DNA from: Flavobacteriales bacterium
GTDB lineage: Bacteria > Bacteroidota > Bacteroidia > Flavobacteriales_F > PHOS-HE28
Direction: 5' to 3'
NCBI GenBank assembly: GCA_016710015.1
Contig: JADJLR010000008.1
Location: 124,001-188,000, forward strand
Length of the DNA stretch: 64,000 nucleotides
Shown piece by piece: positions 52,101 to 61,046 of this stretch. The position numbers and the translations under genes are program-made. The notes beneath the pieces are model-generated. The model saw only the letters and a list, made by a program, of their open reading frames with translations. It was not told the DNA's origin and did not search any database. Position 1 is the first letter of the stretch. Each line of letters opens with the position of its first letter.

Positions 52101-53423
52101 TCCTGCACCACGAATGGTCTCCGTGTCAAGCTCTTCATCGGACAACCGTTTGCCTGCATAGCGTTGGTGCAGCGCGAACATCATGCCTTCCACCACGATC
52201 ACCGCACCGTCCACGATGAGGCCGAAATCCAGCGCACCCATGCTCATCAAGTTCGCGCTCTGCCCGGCGATGACCATGGCCGAGATGGCGAACAGTAAAG
52301 CGAGCGGGATCACACTGGCGACGATCAACCCAGCGCGCCAATTGCCGAGCAGCAGGATCAATACACCGATCACGATCAACGCACCCATCAGCAGGTTGTG
52401 CTCCACGGTACCGATGGTCTTGTCCACCAACTTGGAGCGATCAACGAAAGCGTCGATGTACACACCTCGGGCAGACCATGTTGCACTTCCTGCATCTTCT
52501 CCTTCACCCCGGTCACCGTTGCCAAAGCATTCGCGCCTTTAGCATGAGCACCACTCCGCCCACGGCCTCCCTTCACCATTGCGCGTCATGGCACCGTAGC
52601 GCACGGCATGTCCGAAACGCACCTCGGCCACATCGCGGATACGGACCGGGCTTCCACCGCGCGCGCTGATCACGATGTTCTCCATGTCCTTCAGCGAGGT
52701 GATGATGCCTTCGCCCCGGATGAAGTAGATGTTCGGCCCCTTCTCGATGTAGCTGCCACCGGTGTTGCCGTTGTTGTTCTGCAAAGCGTTGAATACATCG
52801 ATCAACGAGAGCCTTGCTCCGGCCAAGCGACGGGCATCCACACTTACTTCGTATTGCTTCAACAAACCGCCAAAACTGCTCACATCGATCACGCCCGGCA
52901 CACCGAGCAATTGTTTGCGCACAACCCAATCTTGTAGGCTGCGTAATTCCAGCAGGTCGTACTCGGCCTTGTGGGCACTGTCCACCGCGAGCGTATACTG
53001 GTAGATCTCGCCGGTGCCTGTGGTAGGTGGTGCCAGCTCCGGTATTCCGTAACCAGCAGGGATCGCGGACTGTGCCTGGGTGATGCGTTCAGCCACTAGT
53101 TGGCGCGTGAGGTAGAGCGGTACGTGATCCTTGAAAACCACGGTGACCACGGAGAGGCCGCTGCGCGAAACGCTGCGCAATTCCACCACGTCGGGCAGGT
53201 TCTTGAAGGCCTGTTCCAACGGGAAGGTGATGAACTGCTCCACTTCTTGCGTGGCCAAATTGGGCGCAACAGTGTTCACCAGCACTTGGTTGTTGGTCAC
53301 GTCGGGCAGCGCATCGATGGGCAACTGTGTAACGGAGTATGCGCCCCAACCAACGAGGGCCAGCAGCAGCAAGCCGGTGATGAGCTTATTGCGCACGCTG
53401 AACGAAATGATCCGATCGATCAT
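49121..53423 (-). CDS. cusA: CusA-TolC fusion heavy-metal RND transporter, several frameshifts
   Basis: About 1,430 residues spread over three frames. ATG 53423 (MIDRIISFSVRNKLITGLLL) opens the RND pump; the middle part has LMSMGALDFGLIVDGAVIVV and the last part GGEFIPELDEGDFATNITIR, ANYQ-type porter strands and FALSLRGLDFSISAGVGFIA. After ~ residue 1020 a TolC domain follows (SLDSAVSRALRTHPTITAAE ... GTTGAELARTLRSDAERAYL), a fusion known in Bacteroidota that replaces a separate outer-membrane protein. Frames break at ~52569, 52536, 52465 (each one missing base in a G run) and ~51898. Export of Cu, Zn or Cd is inferred from family and copA nearby. Confidence 0.88.
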
Positions 53424-53515
53424 GGGGAAAACGATGAGGACAATGGAAAAGGAAAGACTGGAAAACACAGAACCGCCCTTGGGCGAATTCTGGGGACCTG
53501 ATCAGACCCGGAGGG

Positions 53516-53869
53516 CTAGGCCTTAGGCGGATTCCACACGGTGCCGGAGAAGGCACTCTCGGGAAATACTGATCGTGTGGTCCCAAGTGTTCCGGTCAGG
53601 GGTGCCACCGAAAGGCAGTACGCATATTTCCCCGGAAGCAAGGCAAGGGTGCCATTGCACGAGCAGAACTGATCATGGCCATCGTTGCTGAAGGGATCAT
53701 GGTCGCCTTCATGCTCATCGTGCCCATTCACCTGCTTGTCGTGGTGTCCGAAGTCGCTGTGATGCTCCAACAAGTGCAGCACCACTTGCGGCACACGCAC
53801 CCAACCCTGCAGGTCCATGGCGCTATAGCCATAGAGGACCAAGGTGAACATGAAGATCAGGGACCGCAT
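53516..53869 (-). CDS. Small His-rich exported protein upstream of cusA
   Basis: A 117-residue protein: signal peptide (RSLIFMFTLVLYGYSA), a stretch dense in His and Asp (residues ~36-66, with HHDKQVNGHDEHEGDHDPF), CSC at 69-71, and the end VWNPPKA. Size, position before a cusA gene and the C-C and P-P features recall the HYC_CC_PP family of Bacteroidota. It may bind metal for delivery to the pump. A -7 box at 53878-53885 puts the start codon 2-3 bases after the transcript start. Confidence 0.65.
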   Translation of the reverse strand: MRSLIFMFTLVLYGYSAMDLQGWVRVPQVVLHLLEHHSDFGHHDKQVNGHDEHEGDHDPFSNDGHDQFCSCNGTLALLPGKYAYCLSVAPLTGTLGTTRSVFPESAFSGTVWNPPKA

Positions 53870-53877
53870 TGCGTTTG

Positions 53878-53885
53878 CAAAGATA
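53878..53885 (-). promoter_or_regulatory. -7 promoter box before the metal efflux genes
   Basis: TATCTTTG on the minus strand, 8 bases before the ATG at 53869. It probably starts the transcript for the His-rich protein, cusA and cusB, all on the same strand with short gaps. Confidence 0.65.
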
Positions 53886-54035
53886 GCCCACAACACTGGC
53901 TGTGCGCGGCACGTCACACCAACCGATCAGGGCTGTCGGGTCAGATCCTCTGCGACCCCGCTGGGGTCGATGACACAGGGCCGCAGAATGGGATCAGGTG
54001 TGCGATGTGTAGGACGAAAGACCGCGATGACGCGT

Positions 54036-55061
54036 TCACTCGAACAAACTTCCGGGTTTCGCGCTTTGTACCCGTCCCAGGTGCTTGTACGCGCGCTCCG
54101 TGGCTTGTCTGCCTCGCGGAGTGCGTTGCAGATAGCCTTCCATGATCAGGAAGGGTTCGTAGACTTCTTCGATGGTCCCTGCTTCCTCTCCTACTGCCGT
54201 GGCCACGGTGGTCAGCCCTACCGGGCCACCGGCGAACTTGTCGATGATGGCTCCGAGAATGCGGTTGTCCATTTCATCCAACCCGTGTGCATCCACGTTG
54301 AGCGCCTTCAACGCGTGCTGCGCGATCTTGAGATCGATGGTGCCGTCGCCTTGGATCTGTGCGAAGTCCCGTACCCGACGGAGCAATGCGTTCGCGATCC
54401 TCGGTGTGCCTCTGCTACGCCGTGCGATCTCGGTGGCAGCCTCATCCACGATGGGCACATTCAGCAAACCAGCACTGCGCTCTACGATCCCTTTCAACGT
54501 CACGGCATCGTAGTAATCCAAGCGGCTGTTGATCCCGAAGCGGGCCCGTAGTGGCGCTGTCAACAATCCACTGCGTGTGGTAGCGCCGACCAATGTGAAG
54601 GGGTTCAATGCGATCTGTACGGTCCGTGCATTGGGTCCGGAATCGATCACGAGATCGATGCGATAGTCCTCCATCGCGCTATAGAGGTATTCTTCGATCA
54701 CCGGAGTCAACCGATGGATCTCGTCGATGAAGAGCACATCGTGCGGTTCCAAGTTCGTGAGCAATCCGGCCAGATCCGCAGGCTTGTCGAGGACGGGTCC
54801 GCTGGTCACGCGAAAGCCGACGCCCATTTCCTGTGCGATGATATTGGCCAATGTGGTCTTACCGAGTCCTGGAGGGCCATGCAACAGGACATGGTCGAGG
54901 GCTTCCTCGCGCAGTTTCGCGGCCTTCACGAAGATCTTCAGATTGTCCGTTACCGCTTTCTGTCCTGCGAATTCACCGAACTGTTTCGGGCGCAATGTGA
55001 CTTCCAATTCCTTATCGGAAGTGGACCGCTGTTCGTTTCGGACATCGAAGGCTTCTGCCAT
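54036..55061 (-). CDS. ruvB: Holliday junction helicase RuvB
   Basis: A 341-residue AAA+ motor: Walker A LLHGPPGLGKTTLAN, Walker B DVLFIDEIHRL, sensor 1 LVGATTRSGLLTAPLRARFG with the arginine finger region, and a C-terminal winged helix (YLQRTPRGRQATERAYKHLG). It drives branch migration with RuvA (35688-36296). ATG 55061 is chosen: the family starts near the acidic N-terminus and a TACTTTCG box lies just upstream. No frameshift. Confidence 0.97.
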   Translation of the reverse strand: MAEAFDVRNEQRSTSDKELEVTLRPKQFGEFAGQKAVTDNLKIFVKAAKLREEALDHVLLHGPPGLGKTTLANIIAQEMGVGFRVTSGPVLDKPADLAGLLTNLEPHDVLFIDEIHRLTPVIEEYLYSAMEDYRIDLVIDSGPNARTVQIALNPFTLVGATTRSGLLTAPLRARFGINSRLDYYDAVTLKGIVERSAGLLNVPIVDEAATEIARRSRGTPRIANALLRRVRDFAQIQGDGTIDLKIAQHALKALNVDAHGLDEMDNRILGAIIDKFAGGPVGLTTVATAVGEEAGTIEEVYEPFLIMEGYLQRTPRGRQATERAYKHLGRVQSAKPGSLFE

Positions 55062-55116
55062 AGGGCGAAAGTACCACTGCGGTAAGGTTCGGTACCCGCA
55101 TCTGGTTAGGTGACCC

Positions 55117-55737
55117 TCATTCCTGCAACTCCTTGTACAGATCCCCGAAGAAGATCCGCACGCCGAGGCTGTAGATCGGCGCGGTGAGCCGCTCACCGAG
55201 GTCATCGCCTGTGCGGATCACGAGCCGAAAACCCCAGCCTGCTCCAACGCCGAAGAACTTGAGAAAGCGGTACTGGACGGTCATCGATGGCTCGTACAGG
55301 ATCAGCCCGGAGCGCAAGAGCTTGCGTGTGCGGCCCGTTGCATCCTCATAGACCACCGAGCCACTGCCGAAACCGAGTTGTACCGGAATATGCACCTCCC
55401 AAGGACCGCGTTGATAAAAGGCGTAATCGGTGTAGACATGGGCGTATCCCAAGCGCAATCGAGAGGAGCGCAGCCCTTCGCCTTCCACATTCCGATCCCG
55501 AACCACTGGCGAATACAAGAAGCTATATCCAAGGCCATACTGGAACCGTCGTGCATGCTCCAAGCCTAACTTCAATCCGATCAAGCGCACGTTGTGGTTG
55601 CTTACGAAGGAGCCCTTGAGGTCCAGCCGTACAATGGGCCGTGGTGGTTCCGTCAAGAACAGACCGATGCTATCGATCAACTGTGCCCGTGAGCCGAGCG
55701 CAGTGATCAAAGCCAGTATGAGAAGAAGCCGTCGCAT
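55117..55737 (-). CDS. Hypothetical outer-membrane beta-barrel protein
   Basis: A 206-residue protein with a signal peptide (RRLLLILALITALGSRAQ) and alternating strands through to the end (VRLIGLKLGLEHARRFQYGL, VYTDYAFYQRGPWEVHIPVQ, FFGVGAGWGFRLVIRTGDDL, YSLGVRIFFGDLYKEL). About eight strands are likely, similar in size to OmpW/OmpA-type barrels. No named family can be assigned. The start ATG 55737 follows the hairpin at 55743-55772, whose loop contains a -7-like CATCTTTG. Confidence 0.72.
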   Translation of the reverse strand: MRRLLLILALITALGSRAQLIDSIGLFLTEPPRPIVRLDLKGSFVSNHNVRLIGLKLGLEHARRFQYGLGYSFLYSPVVRDRNVEGEGLRSSRLRLGYAHVYTDYAFYQRGPWEVHIPVQLGFGSGSVVYEDATGRTRKLLRSGLILYEPSMTVQYRFLKFFGVGAGWGFRLVIRTGDDLGERLTAPIYSLGVRIFFGDLYKELQE

Positions 55738-55742
55738 AGAAC

Positions 55743-55772
55743 GAATGTCCGCACCCAAAGATGCGGACATTC
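55743..55772. terminator. Hairpin between coxA and the outer-membrane gene
   Basis: GAATGTCCGCA pairs with TGCGGACATTC (11 bp) around an 8-base loop. It lies ~70 bases after the coxA stop and can terminate the respiratory operon. On the minus strand the loop plus one stem base reads CATCTTTG, so the promoter of the next gene may overlap it. Confidence 0.65.
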
Positions 55773-55838
55773 AATGCCTTCCAACAGAACCGAAGTGATC
55801 AGGTGACCCTACCGATCTCCGAACATCGACCTTTCGGT

Positions 55839-57632
55839 TCAATGCTCCTCTTCGCCTTCCTCCAGCGGTGTGATCTGGCTTACCCAGTCTTCCGCCTTAC
55901 CTGGCTTGCTGTAATCGTATGGCCAACGGTAGACTACGGGCAGCGGTCCGGGCCAGTTGCCATGCATATGCTCAACCGGGGTAGTCCACTCCAACGTGTT
56001 GCTCTTCCATGGGTTCTGTACGGCTTTGGGTCCACGGAACACACTATAGAAGAAGTTGTAGGTGAAGATCAATTGGGCCGAGGCACCGATGATCGCGAAA
56101 ATGGTCACCATGATATTCAGGTCCACCACCCCATCGAACATGGGGAATTCGCTGTAGCTGTAATAGCGCCGTGGAGCACCCGCCAATCCGATGAAGTGCA
56201 TGGGGAAGAACACACCGAACGCACAAACGAAGGTGATCCAGAAGTGGGCGTAACCCAATTTGGTGTTCATCATCTTCCCGTACATCTTCGGGAACCAATG
56301 ATAGACACCGGCGAACATGCCGAAGATGGCACTCATCCCCATAACGATGTGGAAGTGGGCGATCACGAAATAGGTGTCGTGGATCGTGATGTCCAAGGTG
56401 CTATCGGCGAGGATGATCCCGGTGAGACCGCCTGCGATAAAGGTGGCAACCAAGCCGATACTGAACAGCATGCCCGGCGTTAGGATGATGTTGCCCCGCC
56501 ACAACGTGGTGATGTAGTTGAACACCTTCACCGACGAAGGGATCGCGATCAGCAGGGTCGTGAATACGAATACGCTACCTAGGAAGGGATTCATCCCCGT
56601 AACGAACATGTGGTGACCCCATACGAGGAAGCTGAGGAAACCGATGGCCATGATCGATCCGATCATCGCACGGTAACCGAAGATCGGCTTCCTTGCGTTG
56701 GTGGAAATGATCTCCGATGTGATCCCCAAGGCCGGCAGCAATACGATGTACACCTCCGGGTGACCCAAGAACCAGAACAGGTGCTGGAATAGGATCGGAC
56801 TACCGCCGCTGTGCTCGAGTGCCTCGCCGGCGATGTAGATATCGCTGAGGTAGAAACTCGTGCCCAAGGAACGATCCATGAGCAACAACAAGGCAGCACT
56901 CAACAACACCGGGAAGGATAGGATACCGATCACCGCCGTAAGCAAGAGCGCCCAGATCGTCAGCGGCATCCGCGTCATCTTCATGCCCTTGGTCCGCAGA
57001 TTCATGATGGTGACCACGTAGTTGAGGCCGCCCATGAGCGCACTGACGATGAACAGCGTCATGCTTACCAACCAAAGGGTCATCCCCATGCCGGAACCCG
57101 GCATCGCCTTGGGCAGTGAACTGAGTGGCGGATAGATCGTCCAACCCGCAGAAGCCGGGCCGCCCTCCACGAAGAGCGAAGCCAACATGATGATGCTGCT
57201 CACGAAGAAGAACCAATAGCTCAACATGTTGATGAAGCCAGAGGCCATGTCGCGCGCTCCGAGTTGCAAGGGGATCAGCAGGTTGGCGAACGTGCCGGAC
57301 AACCCGCCTGTGAGCACGAAGAACACCATGATGGTGCCGTGGATGGTGACCAACGCCAAGTACATGTTGGGATCCAGAACCCCGCCTGGTGCCCACTTAT
57401 CCCCTAAGAAGAAACTGGTGAAGGCGAATCCTTCACCCGGCCAAGCCAATTGCAGCCGAAAGATCAGCGACATGATCACCGCCACCCAAGCCATGAATAT
57501 GGCGGTGACGAGGAACTGCTTGCTGATCATCTTGTGATCATGCGAGAAGATGTACTTCGATACGAAGCTCTCCTCATGGTGGTGCGCCTCGTGCGAATGG
57601 TCGGCGGCGTGAGCAATGGTCGTTGCACCCAT
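55839..57632 (-). CDS. coxA: Cytochrome c oxidase subunit I
   Basis: A 597-residue heme-copper oxidase subunit with twelve membrane helices. The low-spin heme His is in MYLALVTIHGTIMVFFVLTG, the Cu-B site with the His-Tyr crosslink region in FLGHPEVYIVLLPALG, and the heme ligand pair in HDTYFVIAHFHIVMG; the Glu of HPEV points to an A-type D-channel. The N-terminus has a His-rich leader (HAADHSHEAHHHEE). ATG 57632 is used. Last gene of the Act-Cox operon; subunits III and IV are not seen. Confidence 0.97.
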   Translation of the reverse strand: MGATTIAHAADHSHEAHHHEESFVSKYIFSHDHKMISKQFLVTAIFMAWVAVIMSLIFRLQLAWPGEGFAFTSFFLGDKWAPGGVLDPNMYLALVTIHGTIMVFFVLTGGLSGTFANLLIPLQLGARDMASGFINMLSYWFFFVSSIIMLASLFVEGGPASAGWTIYPPLSSLPKAMPGSGMGMTLWLVSMTLFIVSALMGGLNYVVTIMNLRTKGMKMTRMPLTIWALLLTAVIGILSFPVLLSAALLLLMDRSLGTSFYLSDIYIAGEALEHSGGSPILFQHLFWFLGHPEVYIVLLPALGITSEIISTNARKPIFGYRAMIGSIMAIGFLSFLVWGHHMFVTGMNPFLGSVFVFTTLLIAIPSSVKVFNYITTLWRGNIILTPGMLFSIGLVATFIAGGLTGIILADSTLDITIHDTYFVIAHFHIVMGMSAIFGMFAGVYHWFPKMYGKMMNTKLGYAHFWITFVCAFGVFFPMHFIGLAGAPRRYYSYSEFPMFDGVVDLNIMVTIFAIIGASAQLIFTYNFFYSVFRGPKAVQNPWKSNTLEWTTPVEHMHGNWPGPLPVVYRWPYDYSKPGKAEDWVSQITPLEEGEEEH

Positions 57633-57648
57633 ATCAATTCGTATCAAT

Positions 57649-58905
57649 TCAGTTCGACGATCCAGTCTGAGCAACCGCAGCAGGTTCGGCCCCTTCGGTA
57701 ACGGCAGGTTCGGTGGCGGGCATCTCCGCAGGCACCACCGCTTGGAATGGTTTCTTCATGGCCTCATCCATCCATGCCTCGTATTCCGAGGCCGTAGTGA
57801 TGACCAAGGGCATTTGCATATTGTAGTGCGAGGCACCACAGATCTTGTTGCACAGGAGGATGAAGTCGAACGCTTCGTTCTTCGTGATCGTCCGCATGCT
57901 GTCCGTGGTGATGGTGGGCACCATCTTGAAGCTAGTGGTCATACCGGGCACCGCATTCATCTGTACCCGCATGTGCGGCAGGAACATGCTGTGGATCACA
58001 TCCTGACTACGGATCAGCATCTTCACTTCCTGGCGCACGGGCAGGTGGAATTCCTTGATGACGACATCATCCGCACCATGCATGTACGCACTTGCCTCAC
58101 CTTTCTCCTTGATGTCCTGCTCCATGATGGTGCGCAGGTTGATGATCCGCGCCTTGTTCCGGCGCATGCGCCCGACCTGCTCGGTCAACTCATCCACTTT
58201 GCTGTCCGCTAGGATGGTGTGCGCCAAGACGCTGTCGGTCGCGTTGATCTCCTGATCCATTTCGGCCAGACGCGTGGCCACGCTTTCTTGGGTGACGATG
58301 CCCAGCGGATTGGTGCCATTGATCAAGCGGAAGTCGGTCGCACCAAGGCCACCGTCCGCACCTGGGTAGCGTGCGGTCCAATCGAATTGGCGGGCGTAGA
58401 GTTCCATTACCAAGGCATCCGGAGACGCTGGCGCGGTGATGGTGGTCCACGAGTTCAATCCATAGATGATGATCACCGCCAGGACCGAAGCGGGGGCTAT
58501 GGTCCAAGCCAACTCCAATTTGTTGTTGTGCGGCTGCCAATAGGCTCGGCGATCCTTGCTGTAGATGTACTTGCCTGCGAACCAGAACAGCAACACGTTG
58601 GTGATGATGAAGGCCACCGCCAGGATCAACCAATTGAAGTTCAGGAGCCAGTCCACCTCCACACCATGCTCACTGGCGGCCACGGGCAGCATCTTGTCCT
58701 TGTACGCTAGGACCAGCCATAGGAAGAAGCCGAAATAAGCGATCGCGAACAACCACATCATACTACCGTTGAACCGGTTGTCGGCTGTAGAAATATCCTC
58801 CTCCCGCTTGCCGCGCAAGCGCGAGGTGAGTTCGTAGACACGGGCCAGTTGCGCTACCGCAAGGATTCCCAGCACCACGACGATCAGGATCAACAACTTC
58901 GTCAT
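57649..58905 (-). CDS. coxB: Cytochrome c oxidase subunit II with CuA site
   Basis: A 418-residue protein with one N-terminal membrane helix (~1-20), two more (~48-66 and ~88-112), an extra, unusually long helical insertion (~185-260, with ARYPGADGGLGATDFRLING and Glu/Lys-rich segments), then the cupredoxin domain: QDVIHSMFLPHMRVQMNAVP and CNKICGASHYNM, which provide the CuA ligands (Cys-x3-Cys-x3-His-x2-Met plus an upstream His). It passes electrons from cytochrome c to CoxA. A Pro/Ala-rich tail follows. Its stop is 16 bases from the coxA start. Confidence 0.95.
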   Translation of the reverse strand: MTKLLILIVVVLGILAVAQLARVYELTSRLRGKREEDISTADNRFNGSMMWLFAIAYFGFFLWLVLAYKDKMLPVAASEHGVEVDWLLNFNWLILAVAFIITNVLLFWFAGKYIYSKDRRAYWQPHNNKLELAWTIAPASVLAVIIIYGLNSWTTITAPASPDALVMELYARQFDWTARYPGADGGLGATDFRLINGTNPLGIVTQESVATRLAEMDQEINATDSVLAHTILADSKVDELTEQVGRMRRNKARIINLRTIMEQDIKEKGEASAYMHGADDVVIKEFHLPVRQEVKMLIRSQDVIHSMFLPHMRVQMNAVPGMTTSFKMVPTITTDSMRTITKNEAFDFILLCNKICGASHYNMQMPLVITTASEYEAWMDEAMKKPFQAVVPAEMPATEPAVTEGAEPAAVAQTGSSN

Positions 58906-58920
58906 CGTTCGCTCAGTATA

Positions 58921-59067
58921 TCAACCTTTCAAAGGTCGGTCTTGTTCAACGTTCCGGTTCCGCACTTCCACGTAGCGCAGCATGAGCCGACGCACTTGTA
59001 CGAGCCGCATGATGATCCAACAACTCAGACCTACCAATACGAAGACAAGGAGGTTGGTCATGGTCAT
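58921..59067 (-). CDS. Small membrane protein between actF and coxB
   Basis: A 48-residue protein, MTMTNLLVFVLVGLSCWIIM then RLVQVRRLMLRYVEVRNRNV and a short polar end. One membrane helix (~5-20) and a basic cytoplasmic tail. Its ATG overlaps the actF stop (TGATG), so translation is coupled, and coxB follows after 15 bases. Small single-helix proteins at this place are common in Act-Cox operons and may be assembly or accessory subunits; no specific role is known. Confidence 0.72.
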   Translation of the reverse strand: MTMTNLLVFVLVGLSCWIIMRLVQVRRLMLRYVEVRNRNVEQDRPLKG

Positions 59068-60332
59068 CAGATCTGGTGGTGGATGCTTTCCTCCAAGTAC
59101 GGGTGGTTCACCACGGTGAGCGGTGCCTTGGTCAAGGTATGGAGGACCGTGAAGATGAACATGCCCAAGAAGGCGAGGAACATACCCACTTCCAAGAGAC
59201 CTACTCCGTGGAACTCATGGCCCAAGGTTCCGGGCATCACCATCAAGATCACATCCAACCAATGTCCGATCAAGATGATGCTTCCCACGAAGATCAAGAA
59301 CCGTGGATTGCGCTTGGCATCGCGGCTCATCAGCATCACCATGGGTATGGCGAAGTTGACGAAGAACACGGTCCACAACAGGATCGGGTGGTGATCGATT
59401 CGCGACATGAAGTAGGTCACCTCCTCCGGAATGTTGGTGTACCAGATCAGCATGAACTGGCTGAAGTACAGATAACTCCACAGGAAGCTGGTCGCGAACA
59501 CCCACTTGCCCAGATCCTGGATGTGGCTATTGTTCACCTGCGGCAGGTAACCCTTGCGCTTGAGGTACAATACCAGGATCACAGCGGTGGTCATGGCGCT
59601 ACAGAACATGCCCGAGAAGACATACCAGCCGAAGAGTGTGCTGAACCAGTGCGCGTCGATGCTCATGATCCAGTCCCAGGCCAATGTGCTGCTGAACACC
59701 GCGAAGAAGATCAAGAACAAGGCACCCCGGCGGTAGTTCAGGCGCATCCGTTGCACCAAGCTATCCCCGGTCTCTTTGTCCATTTGAAGACTCTGACTCC
59801 GGAACCAACGTGCGAAGAACAGGAATACGCCTAGGTACGCGAGTGTGCGGATCCAGAAGAACGGTTGGTTCAAGAAGGCCTTCTTGTTGGCGATGAGCAG
59901 ATCATAGTTCGGGTTGGCCACGGCACCTTGCACGGCTTCGTCCACATATTGGGCCTCATGCCCTTCCCCGATCATGAACTCGTGGTAGAGGGTATGGTCC
60001 ATCCAGTGGTAGATGTGGTGCATGTGCATGCTACCGGCCGCCAGCACCACCACCATGGTGAGGGCACCAATGGGAAGGTAGCTGTAGATGCCCTCGAACA
60101 CGCGATTCAACAGCACGGTCCAAGCGGTCTCCGTTGCATTCTGTAGGGCATAGAAGAACAATGCACCCAGTCCGATGCCGAAGAAGAAGAACGCATTCAC
60201 CAACAAATTCGCCCACGTGCGTTGGTGATGCGCGGTGTGATCGCCCATGATGCCGACCACCGCGGCCAATGCCCCAAGGATCATCAACCCGAAGGTGATG
60301 CTGCGTGCACGATTGCTGAGGGTGAAGTTCAT
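59067..60332 (-). CDS. actF: Alternative complex III subunit ActF
   Basis: A 421-residue membrane protein with about ten helices, the ActF subunit (NrfD-like relative). Landmarks are GIMGDHTAHHQRTWANLLVN, NPYSGLLA-like HWMDHTLYHEFMIGEGHEAQ, PFFWIRTLAYLGVFLFFARW, YIPEEV-type YTNIPEEVTYFMSRIDHHP. It forms part of the quinone-oxidising membrane core of alternative complex III. ATG 60332 is used. Stop overlaps the small membrane gene. Confidence 0.94.
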   Translation of the reverse strand: MNFTLSNRARSITFGLMILGALAAVVGIMGDHTAHHQRTWANLLVNAFFFFGIGLGALFFYALQNATETAWTVLLNRVFEGIYSYLPIGALTMVVVLAAGSMHMHHIYHWMDHTLYHEFMIGEGHEAQYVDEAVQGAVANPNYDLLIANKKAFLNQPFFWIRTLAYLGVFLFFARWFRSQSLQMDKETGDSLVQRMRLNYRRGALFLIFFAVFSSTLAWDWIMSIDAHWFSTLFGWYVFSGMFCSAMTTAVILVLYLKRKGYLPQVNNSHIQDLGKWVFATSFLWSYLYFSQFMLIWYTNIPEEVTYFMSRIDHHPILLWTVFFVNFAIPMVMLMSRDAKRNPRFLIFVGSIILIGHWLDVILMVMPGTLGHEFHGVGLLEVGMFLAFLGMFIFTVLHTLTKAPLTVVNHPYLEESIHHQI

Positions 60333-60360
60333 CGCTTCTGTTCCGTTGTCGTCCAAATGT

Positions 60361-61044
60361 TCAATTCACTGCGGCGGTCGTGGCGGTCGCTTCTGCGGTC
60401 TCCCGCTGCATCTTCCCACCATTCTGCAAGTACTTCACGTAGTGTACCACCAACCAGCGCTCCTCCTTGTTCAATTGCGAAGCGTGGGGTCCCATCGCAA
60501 CATTCTTCCCATAGACCATCGCGTGGAAGATCTTCCCTTCCGACAGGTCCTTCAATGCGGCGGTGTAGCTCGGTGGCGTTGGGTAATTCCCATTCTTCAC
60601 CACGCCGCCGTCTCCCTCCCCTTTCTCGCCGTGGCAGTGCAGGCAGAACTTGGTGTAGATCACCTTGCCCTGTTCCACGGTGGCTTCCGTCATCGCGATC
60701 GGACTCTTCAGGTTGAGACCGGCCGCTTCGTAACCATCGTTGCTGTTCGGATAGGGATACGGCATGTTGAACTGCGCCTTGGACGCATCCAGCGCGAACG
60801 GAATGGTACCGGCAACGGGCAACCGCGCTCCTTGGCGGTTGCGTTGCACCTTGGCACTATCCTCCGTGATCATGTAGGGGTCCTGTCCGAAATCGACATA
60901 GGCCTCTATCGCCGGGCTGCGGTACATGTCGGGCATGTATTCCACGCCTGGGCTATTGGGATCGCCGCCGCAGGAACTCATGAGCAGCACTACGGCCAGC
61001 ACAGTGCCCAAGGTGTAGGTGGATGTTGAGTTGCTCGTACGCAT
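60361..61044 (-). CDS. actE: Alternative complex III cytochrome c subunit ActE
   Basis: A 227-residue lipoprotein monoheme cytochrome: lipobox VVLLMSSCGG (Cys25), heme motif FCLHCHGEKGEGDGGVV (CxxCH) with a downstream Met (MVYGKNVAMGPHASQL) as the probable sixth ligand. It collects electrons from ActA/ActB and passes them toward the CuA centre of the oxidase. ATG 61044 is used; the upstream reading is a shadow of actD. It lies 28 bases from actF and 2 bases from actD. Confidence 0.95.
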   Translation of the reverse strand: MRTSNSTSTYTLGTVLAVVLLMSSCGGDPNSPGVEYMPDMYRSPAIEAYVDFGQDPYMITEDSAKVQRNRQGARLPVAGTIPFALDASKAQFNMPYPYPNSNDGYEAAGLNLKSPIAMTEATVEQGKVIYTKFCLHCHGEKGEGDGGVVKNGNYPTPPSYTAALKDLSEGKIFHAMVYGKNVAMGPHASQLNKEERWLVVHYVKYLQNGGKMQRETAEATATTAAVN

Positions 61045-61046
61045 GG

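Noticed and set aside
53953..53969. A CGACCCC/GGGGTCG hairpin after ruvB as a terminator
   Set aside because: The stem is only 7 bp and no T-run follows on the minus strand.
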